A stretch of 39,974 bases of DNA from Bacillota bacterium. GTDB lineage: Bacteria; Bacillota; Bacilli; Alicyclobacillales; SLC66. Numbering within the stretch: position 1 is the stretch's first letter; each line of letters starts with the position of its first letter. Made by a program: the position numbers and the translations under genes. Positions 35,286 through 39,974 of the stretch are shown here, piece by piece. The notes beneath the pieces are model-generated. The model saw only the letters and a list, made by a program, of their open reading frames with translations, did not search any database and was not told the origin of the DNA. The stretch lies in the NCBI GenBank assembly GCA_021846145.1, contig JAJZCJ010000003.1, positions 1 to 39,974 on the forward strand, given 5' to 3'.

Positions 35286-35498
35286 AGTAACGCTACACTT
35301 TACTCTCGTGCCAAAGATAGGGAACCTGACTTTAGCGGACAAGGCGATAAAATTCGTGAATGGGCAGACAAAGCCGAAAGAGGCACAGTTACCATTTCAA
35401 AATGGTTTTTGCACAGGACGGAGGGGTTGGACTCACTCGCTATTCGTTCTGTTAGACGATCTTGGGACATGTTGGGCTACATAGTGAGTGACAAATGA
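35217..35498 (+). CDS. Hypothetical protein, possibly relic
   Basis: Open frame of 93 codons beginning in the right arm of the palindrome. The part after residue 18 (RAKDREPDFSGQGDKIREWAD, then KAERGTVTISKWFL) reads like a real soluble helical protein, while the first residues are derived from the repeat. No ribosome binding site is seen at the start, and no family is recognised. It may be the tail of a gene cut by insertion of the palindromic element. Confidence 0.3.
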   Translation: MRILLYGQDCQILHFYFAINTVTSNATLYSRAKDREPDFSGQGDKIREWADKAERGTVTISKWFLHRTEGLDSLAIRSVRRSWDMLGYIVSDK

Positions 35499-35752
35499 GG
35501 GGACTGTGGTCTGCTGCATCAAACCGTAAGGTGCCCTATGTAAGAACACAGAACTGATGTTGACCGAGTATAAAGATACACTTCAACCACGTCACTTGAC
35601 AACGCCCGTTCGTTCCTGACGCTGCTCACCTAGGAAAAGGCATCCGAGGCACAGCCTTGAATTGCTCCACCAAGCGTGTGACGGGTATTGCACATAAGGG
35701 TGCGAATGTTCTACAGTGGAAATCATTAAGTGTGGGTGTTTATGAAACATGT
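35499..35752. other. Non-coding stretch without recognised content
   Basis: About 250 bases with frequent stops in all frames. No tRNA, terminator or transposase fragment was recognised. It may be decayed accessory DNA between the palindrome and the glutaredoxin-like gene. Confidence 0.5.
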
Positions 35753-35776
35753 ATGGCGTGCCAATTAGCACGCCAT
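35753..35776 (-). terminator. Hairpin after the glutaredoxin-like gene
   Basis: ATGGCGTGC (35753-35761) pairs with GCACGCCAT (35768-35776) around CAATTA, 33 bases beyond the stop of the reverse-strand glutaredoxin-like gene. The following reverse-strand sequence lacks a clear T-run, so it is a plausible but not classic terminator. Confidence 0.55.
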
Positions 35777-35809
35777 TTGCCTTGTCAGATTTCCGTTATC
35801 AAGTGTTGA

Positions 35810-36052
35810 TTAATTCAATGCTTCCAAAGCAGTTGTGAACGCACGTGGATTGTGACCAATGATGACTTGTTCGCCGATCACCGTCACGGGGACGGTCATC
35901 ACATTTGAAATTTTTGCAAACTCTTCACGGTATTCTTTGTGTGTCCATAAGTTGCGTTCTTCTACCTTTACTCCTTTGCCCGAAAGGAATCTGCGCGCAA
36001 AAGCGCAGCGTGGTCAAAGGGGGACGACGTACATAATCGCTGTAAGTGTCAC
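35810..36052 (-). CDS. Glutaredoxin-like protein with in-frame TGA at the CxxC motif: candidate selenoprotein (UxxC)
   Basis: Continuous frame of 80 codons that contains a single TGA at codon 13 (plus 36014-36016). Read through as Sec, the motif is YVVPL-U-PRC-AFARRFL, so TGA stands exactly where glutaredoxin has its first, nucleophilic cysteine. After the TGA the family features continue: FARRFLSGKGVKVEERN, the cis-proline loop MTVPVTVI (P55), then VIIGHNPRAF. The gene has a perfect -10 with a 4/6 -35 at 17 bases, and AAAGGAG (plus 36061-36067) 8 bases before the GTG. Two hairpins follow the TGA: CTGCGC/GCGCAG (minus, plus 35991-36008) and TCCTTT/AAAGGA with a CGGGC loop. Alternative: nonsense mutation of a TGC codon. 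Confidence 0.65.
35972..36008 (-). promoter_or_regulatory. Possible SECIS-like stem-loops after TGA
   Basis: On the reverse strand, CTGCGC-TTTTGC-GCGCAG starts 5 bases after the TGA (plus 36008 to 35991). It is followed by TCCTTT-CGGGC-AAAGGA, whose loop has G at its second position and lies about 30 bases from the TGA. Bacterial SECIS elements are hairpins close downstream of UGA with G in the apical loop; this arrangement is compatible but not proven. Confidence 0.35.
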
Positions 36053-36093
36053 GCTTTATTCTCCTTTATGCAGTAAAATAACTCGTAAGTTTT

Positions 36094-36122
36094 ATTATAC
36101 ATCTAAAACGCCGATTTGCTAA
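36094..36122 (-). promoter_or_regulatory. SigA-type promoter of the glutaredoxin-like gene
   Basis: On the reverse strand, TTAGCA (plus 36117-36122) and TATAAT (plus 36094-36099) are separated by 17 bases. The -10 is perfect and the -35 matches 4 of 6. The start codon lies about 42 bases downstream. Confidence 0.65.
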
Positions 36123-36150
36123 TCATCATTTTAATATAATTGTGTGAAGT

Positions 36151-36176
36151 TTGAACGTTTTTACTTGTGATATGAT
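36151..36176 (+). promoter_or_regulatory. Extended -10 promoter of the DUF1028 gene
   Basis: TGA-TATGAT (36168-36176) has the TGn extension and a 5/6 -10 match. TTGAAC at 36151-36156 is a -35-like element, but only 14 bases away, so the extended -10 probably dominates. Confidence 0.45.
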
Positions 36177-36203
36177 GCGGATATAAGGGGTGTGAAGTGA
36201 AAG

Positions 36204-37109
36204 ATGGGAAAATTGAAATTAAAAAATGGGCTGTCAATTATTTCGACATTTTCAATTGTTGGTGTAGATATTGCCACAGGTGAAATGGGTGTGGCTGTGC
36301 AATCTAAGTTTTTAGCTGTTGGCGCTGCAGTCCCTTGGGCAAAAGCAGAGGTGGGGGCCATAGCGACCCAGTCTTTAGCTAATACATCGTATGGTCCGCG
36401 GGGGCTTGCGCTTTTGAAAGAGGGAATGGAACCAGCACGAGTATTACAGGAATTGCTAAACGATGATCCTGGCCGAGATGATCGCCAAGTAGGAATGGTA
36501 GATGCTTATGGGCGAAGTGCAACCTATACAGGAAAAGGTTGTTTTGATTATGCAGGTGGAATTGCCGGTGATGGTTTTGCTTGCCAGGGTAACATTTTGG
36601 CAGGTGAAGCAGTAGTAAAAAATATGGCTAGTGTATTTCAAAACACGGTGGCACCGCTCCCTGAACGCTTGCTATTGGCACTCGCTGCCGGGCAAGAAGC
36701 AGGCGGAGATCGCAGAGGTATGCAATCAGCCGCTTTATACGTTGTGCAACAAGGGGGAGGATACGGGGGTTTTAATGATCACTATGTGGATCTGCGCGTT
36801 GATGATCATGTCGATCCGATTCAAGAATTAAACAGGTTGCTCGTGTTACAAAGGTTGTATTTTGGTCGTACAAAACCTGAAGATCGCCTGCCTTTGCAAA
36901 GTGAGTTACTTAATGAGGTGACTGGGTATCTGAAGGAAGCAGGTTATTTAGTACAAGAGCAATTGTTGAATTCATCCACCTTGTATAGCGAGCCTATCCA
37001 GAAAGCGCTAAAGGCTTATTTTATGACAGAAAATTTTGATGATCGCTGGACGGATGAAGCGATCATCGATCAAGAAGTTCTACAGTTTATGCGTCGTCAA
37101 TTTAGCTAA
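36204..37109 (+). CDS. DUF1028 family protein with C-terminal extension
   Basis: 301-residue protein. Residues about 13-200 form the DUF1028 domain, thought to adopt an Ntn-hydrolase-like fold. It contains STFSIVGVDIATGEMGVAVQSKF, GAIATQSLANTSYGPRGLALL, GNILAGEAVV and DRRGMQSAALYVVQQ. The remaining 90 residues are helical and correspond to the peptidoglycan-binding-like domain often fused to DUF1028. It has no signal peptide. The ATG at 36204 is chosen because the family match starts soon after and an upstream GTG is followed by a stop; the AAGGGG is rather far (about 13 bases). Biochemical function is unknown. It is divergent from the glutaredoxin-like gene. Confidence 0.85.
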   Translation: MGKLKLKNGLSIISTFSIVGVDIATGEMGVAVQSKFLAVGAAVPWAKAEVGAIATQSLANTSYGPRGLALLKEGMEPARVLQELLNDDPGRDDRQVGMVDAYGRSATYTGKGCFDYAGGIAGDGFACQGNILAGEAVVKNMASVFQNTVAPLPERLLLALAAGQEAGGDRRGMQSAALYVVQQGGGYGGFNDHYVDLRVDDHVDPIQELNRLLVLQRLYFGRTKPEDRLPLQSELLNEVTGYLKEAGYLVQEQLLNSSTLYSEPIQKALKAYFMTENFDDRWTDEAIIDQEVLQFMRRQFS

Positions 37110-37135
37110 ACTGGCCAATACTCTGCGCTTCATTG

Positions 37136-38875
37136 CTAGCGTAGTGGCCGATGTGGGGAACGCAGGGTGTTTTTACCGATTTTTCGTGTGGTTAAGGAGT
37201 TGATGAGGAGGCCTAATCCAAAAAGGGCGGTTGCAATCCACGAGATGTCTGATGTGAAATAATCGCCTCTGCCATGGAGATACGCACCGATGCCTCCTGA
37301 AAGGGCGAACAGTAAGGTCCAAGTGAGACGATTGGTTACGCGCTCTTGTCGTTCCATGCGCCGTGTGAGGTCGCTGAAGTCGGTCCTAATATACAAGTCA
37401 CCTTGCTCTGTTTTACGCAGCAATCGTTCCAATTGACCGGGAACTCGAATAAGGGCAAGTGCTGTCTCTTTCGTTTGATCAAATACGATATCAGATGCGG
37501 CCGCCCCGGTTTCGCCGAACAGTGAGCTAACTACATCTCGAATCACGCGTTGAATACCTGTTGTTCCGTCTTTTTCAAAATCGAGCGGTTTGTTTAGCAT
37601 GGGAAGCGCGCGATCCTTTAGTAAAGGCAACCATTTAATATCTGGATTTAATGTAGACGAAAGACCGCTAACAAGTCCCACTGCCCGTCCCAAAAACATG
37701 TATTTGGCTTGAATGATAATGGGTTCGTCATACAAGAATTGCTGGAAATCATCAGTAAATTGGCTGAGTTCTGGGCCTCGTGTGAGCTCAATGCCGCTTA
37801 ATCGATCCCAAATATAGCCTAATGCTCGTTTTAAAACTTGTTTGTTGGCATATGGTTGTAAAAATCCCAGTTCGTCAATGGCATCCACCATGGTATCCAT
37901 ATTGCGAACTACCGCAGCTTTGATAAGGCGAGTAAAGATGCGCCGATGCTCTTTGGGAAGTTCGCTCATCATGCCAAAATCCACAAAACATAAGCGGCCA
38001 TCTTGTAACACAAATAGGTTGCCTGGATGCGGATCTACATGAATGAAGCCATCGGTCAAAAGTTGCTTTAAGTAAGCCCCGACTAGCAGATCAACGATAG
38101 CTTGTGTTGAAATTCCCCAATTTTGATAGGTTGCTACGTCAGTGATCTTGGCTCCCTCAATAAATTCCATGATCAATACGCGCCGAGCGGTATATGTATC
38201 GTATAAGCGAGGAATGACGATTTGTTTTTCGTCAGCAAAATTTTTGCGAAATTTCTTTAAGTTCTCCGCTTCCAAACGGTAGTCTAATTCTTGGCGCACC
38301 ATTTCTCGGAATTCTCCGTAGAGGGCAATTAGGTTTAATCGTTTCGCCGTTTTTGTGTATTTGTAAGCGTAATTTATTACGCGTTCTAGTGCCGACAAGT
38401 CGATCGCGGCAAGCCTTTCAATATCCGGGCGTAACACTTTGACGGCTACCGTCTGACCGTCTATTAGTTGGGCTTTGTATACTTGTCCCAAAGAGGCTGC
38501 GGCAATTGCCTTATCATTAAATTCTGCAAAGATCGCACTGATTTGCGCACCCAATTCGCTTTCAATCATTGGTTTCGTGAGATGAAAGGGAGCAGGTGGG
38601 ACAGCATCTTGTAACTGTGCCAATTCTCTGGTAAATGCTTGCGGTAGTACATCTGTGCGGGTGCTTAAGAATTGGCCTACCTTAATGATGAGACCATGTA
38701 ATTCAAGAGCGGCCATTCTTACCCTCGTTCCTGAACGCGCATAAAGTCTCTCTAGGACTTGGTCACGTTTGTCGCCATCAAGTTTTCTGGATACACGACT
38801 AATTTTTCTAAAATCTAGCGTAACGCGGATTGCCAGAGAGAAGATTTTTAAGGTTCTCATCAATCGATTATTCAC
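37136..38875 (-). CDS. AarF/ABC1/UbiB family atypical kinase
   Basis: 579-residue protein of the UbiB family, ATPase-type protein-kinase-like proteins linked to isoprenoid quinone biology. The hallmark KVGQ (65-68, in IIKVGQFLSTRTDVLP), the Ala-rich loop AAASLGQVYKA, the catalytic region DGFIHVDPHPGNLF and the metal-binding VDFG are intact. Two hydrophobic helices at the C-terminus (TWTLLFALSGGIGAYL and SWIATALFGLGLLINSL) anchor it in the membrane. The GTG at 38875 has GAGGAA 9 bases upstream. A hairpin at 38904-38941 separates it from the small gene upstream on the same strand. Likely role: supporting menaquinone synthesis or lipid handling. Confidence 0.93.
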   Translation of the reverse strand: MNNRLMRTLKIFSLAIRVTLDFRKISRVSRKLDGDKRDQVLERLYARSGTRVRMAALELHGLIIKVGQFLSTRTDVLPQAFTRELAQLQDAVPPAPFHLTKPMIESELGAQISAIFAEFNDKAIAAASLGQVYKAQLIDGQTVAVKVLRPDIERLAAIDLSALERVINYAYKYTKTAKRLNLIALYGEFREMVRQELDYRLEAENLKKFRKNFADEKQIVIPRLYDTYTARRVLIMEFIEGAKITDVATYQNWGISTQAIVDLLVGAYLKQLLTDGFIHVDPHPGNLFVLQDGRLCFVDFGMMSELPKEHRRIFTRLIKAAVVRNMDTMVDAIDELGFLQPYANKQVLKRALGYIWDRLSGIELTRGPELSQFTDDFQQFLYDEPIIIQAKYMFLGRAVGLVSGLSSTLNPDIKWLPLLKDRALPMLNKPLDFEKDGTTGIQRVIRDVVSSLFGETGAAASDIVFDQTKETALALIRVPGQLERLLRKTEQGDLYIRTDFSDLTRRMERQERVTNRLTWTLLFALSGGIGAYLHGRGDYFTSDISWIATALFGLGLLINSLTTRKIGKNTLRSPHRPLR

Positions 38876-38903
38876 AATTATTCCTCGATCCTCAAAAGAA
38901 AGT

Positions 38904-38941
38904 GGTCACATACCATGCGATGGCACGAAAGGTATGTGACC
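38904..38941 (-). terminator. Hairpin between the small gene and aarF
   Basis: Arms 38904-38914 and 38931-38941 are perfectly complementary over 11 bases. On the reverse strand the stem is followed by ACTTTCTTTT, as in a terminator. It would partially end transcription from the 68-residue gene before aarF. Confidence 0.65.
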
Positions 38942-38973
38942 CAGTATGCTAAAAAAAATTTTAAGTCGACTAA

Positions 38974-39180
38974 TTACTCAGCAGTTGGTGGTTCCTCGTT
39001 ATTTGTATCCCAAATATCCAACGCGTCGTTTAATTTGTGACGAAACAGATGAGCCTTATGTTTTAATTTTTTACGGTCATCTTCACTTAGCCGTTCGCGA
39101 AACAAAAACCCAAGCCCTAAAACTGCTAGTAGCAGCTTCACTAGAGCATCTGGTCGCTTTAATCCGAAAAACATACTCAT
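38974..39180 (-). CDS. Small protein with hydrophobic N-terminus, unknown
   Basis: 68-residue protein. A hydrophobic segment (ALVKLLLAVLGLGFLF, residues about 12-27) is followed by a basic and acidic helical tail (RERLSEDDRKKLKHKAHLFRHKL and beyond), so a membrane-attached small helical protein is likely. The ATG at 39180 is favoured by AAGGAAGG upstream; GTG 39183 and ATG 39174 are alternatives. It has its own good promoter at 39214-39242 and sits upstream of aarF on the same strand. No family recognised. Confidence 0.6.
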   Translation of the reverse strand: MSMFFGLKRPDALVKLLLAVLGLGFLFRERLSEDDRKKLKHKAHLFRHKLNDALDIWDTNNEEPPTAE

Positions 39181-39213
39181 CACTCACCTTCCTTGACTTT
39201 AGATCCAATATCA

Positions 39214-39242
39214 ACGATAACGCGGACGCCATTTGCTGTCAA
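39214..39242 (-). promoter_or_regulatory. SigA-type promoter of the small gene and aarF
   Basis: Reverse-strand TTGACA (plus 39237-39242), 17-base spacer, TATCGT (plus 39214-39219). The -35 is perfect and the -10 matches 4 of 6. Confidence 0.6.
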
Positions 39243-39274
39243 TCCAACAGTAAAGGAATTACGCATGCAACACA

Positions 39275-39303
39275 TTGACAATATTACGTAAGGCGAATAA
39301 TAT
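39275..39303 (+). promoter_or_regulatory. SigA-type promoter of the MFS gene
   Basis: TTGACA (39275-39280), a 17-base spacer and TAATAT (39298-39303). It lies about 40 bases before the MFS start codon and is divergent from the promoter at 39214-39242. Confidence 0.65.
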
Positions 39304-39342
39304 ATCTTTTAATCTAACTTAATGTTAAGGCAGGTGAGGATC

Positions 39343-39974
39343 GTGTCAGAACAAGCTGTAGTAAAGGCAACCAAGGTGCGCGCCTTGCCTAATCAGAATT
39401 CAAGTCCGAGACAGTTGCTAGGAATGAGCTGGGCTCATTTTTTGAATGATGGGTCGGCAAATTATTTACCTGGAATTTTGCCAGCCATTCTTTTATCCTT
39501 AAATGAGCCAGTGTCAATGGCTGGTGCGATCATGGCGGCACTCATGATCGGGCAGGCATTACAGCCGTTTTTTGGCTGGGTGGCTGATCGTGTGGGTGGG
39601 AAGAAACTAATTATCATCGGCTTGTTTGGCAGTTCACTTGGTGGTGCTCTCTTAGGGTTTGCCCAACATAATTTGTTGTTTTTAATTGGATTACTATTGG
39701 TTATAGGCGTCGGCAATTCGATGTTTCATCCGCAGGCATTGGCAGCGGTGAGAAGCATCGTTCAGAAACGGCAAGGACTTAGCCTTTCGCTCTTTCTTAT
39801 TGGTGGGGAGTTAGGAAGAGGGATATGGCCGACTGTCACCAGTTGGATCGTAGTTCAATTTGGACTCATCAATTTGTGGGTAACGGTGATCCCAGCACTC
39901 ATTACTTTGCCATTTTTATTTAAGTTTGCACCTCATTTACCAGCGAAGCGGGGTCCAACAGCTAAAGATCGGAA
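39343..39974 (+). CDS. MFS transporter, fosmidomycin-resistance (Fsr) family, 5' part
   Basis: Open to the window end, about 210 residues seen. After a 25-residue polar N-terminus, the first helix region WAHFLNDGSANYLPGILPAIL is the family signature of Fsr-type major facilitator exporters. GWVADRVGGKK is the typical MFS loop 2-3 motif, and GNSMFHPQALAAV follows as in Fsr proteins. About six membrane segments are visible, so half of the 12-helix protein is present. The GTG at 39343 has AGGTGAGGA (39332-39340) upstream. Its natural substrate is unknown; the family name comes from fosmidomycin efflux in E. coli. Confidence 0.9.
   Translation, partial: MSEQAVVKATKVRALPNQNSSPRQLLGMSWAHFLNDGSANYLPGILPAILLSLNEPVSMAGAIMAALMIGQALQPFFGWVADRVGGKKLIIIGLFGSSLGGALLGFAQHNLLFLIGLLLVIGVGNSMFHPQALAAVRSIVQKRQGLSLSLFLIGGELGRGIWPTVTSWIVVQFGLINLWVTVIPALITLPFLFKFAPHLPAKRGPTAKDR

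Noticed and set aside
35859..36122. 87-codon plus-strand frame opposite the glutaredoxin-like gene
   Set aside because: No ribosome binding site or recognisable sequence; the reverse strand has promoter, ribosome binding site and family motifs.
38946..39278. 110-codon plus-strand frame opposite the 68-residue gene
   Set aside because: It runs across two hairpin and promoter regions and looks like a shadow of the reverse-strand gene, which has a promoter and ribosome binding site.

Overview
The window looks like chromosomal DNA from a spore-forming, low-to-mid GC member of the Bacillota, most likely a Bacilli lineage near Alicyclobacillaceae. This is inferred from three things: strong AGGAGG-type ribosome binding sites with frequent GTG/TTG starts; a fadR-etfB-etfA block resembling Bacillus; and spore-associated families (YheC/YheD, CgeB-like, CotSA-like, a YjcZ-like miniprotein, YitT). 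The exact genus cannot be fixed from the sequence alone.

Layout. (1) 1-3.5 kb: the 3' part of a SUF iron-sulfur assembly operon (sufS, sufU, sufB), a Rieske ferredoxin and an Rrf2-type regulator, closed by a hairpin. (2) 3.6-9.25 kb: a complete peptide ABC importer (D, F, substrate-binding protein, B, C). (3) 9.3-11.8 kb: FadR-type regulator plus electron-transfer flavoprotein genes. (4) 11.8-28.7 kb: a large polysaccharide island. A reverse-strand YheC/YheD ATP-grasp gene diverges from a co-directional run of eight glycosyltransferase-like genes, with all four enzyme types of a UDP-2,3-diacetamido-glucuronic acid pathway (WbpA, WbpB, WbpE and WbpD types) spread among them, plus a 4-epimerase-like SDR and a DUF4855-like protein. 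The likely product is an amino-sugar-acid-rich glycan, probably on the spore surface. (5) 28.7-32.5 kb: small membrane proteins, a chemoreceptor, a glutamine-rich miniprotein and a frameshifted YitT gene. (6) 32.6-35.3 kb: a GC-richer accessory block with a lipoprotein, a GH25-like protein without signal peptide, and two overlapping genes that look like a split sigma factor, bounded by a roughly 250-bp palindrome. (7) 35.8-40 kb: a glutaredoxin-like gene with an in-frame TGA exactly at the first position of its CxxC motif (candidate selenoprotein), a DUF1028 protein, an AarF/UbiB kinase, a small protein and the start of a fosmidomycin-resistance-type MFS transporter.

Most interesting are the candidate UxxC selenoprotein at 35810-36052, the pair of glycosyltransferases with swapped domain order at 14196 and 19292, the dispersed Wbp-type pathway inside a spore-type glycosylation island, and the split-sigma module with its palindrome. 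No tRNA, rRNA, CRISPR array or intact transposase was seen.
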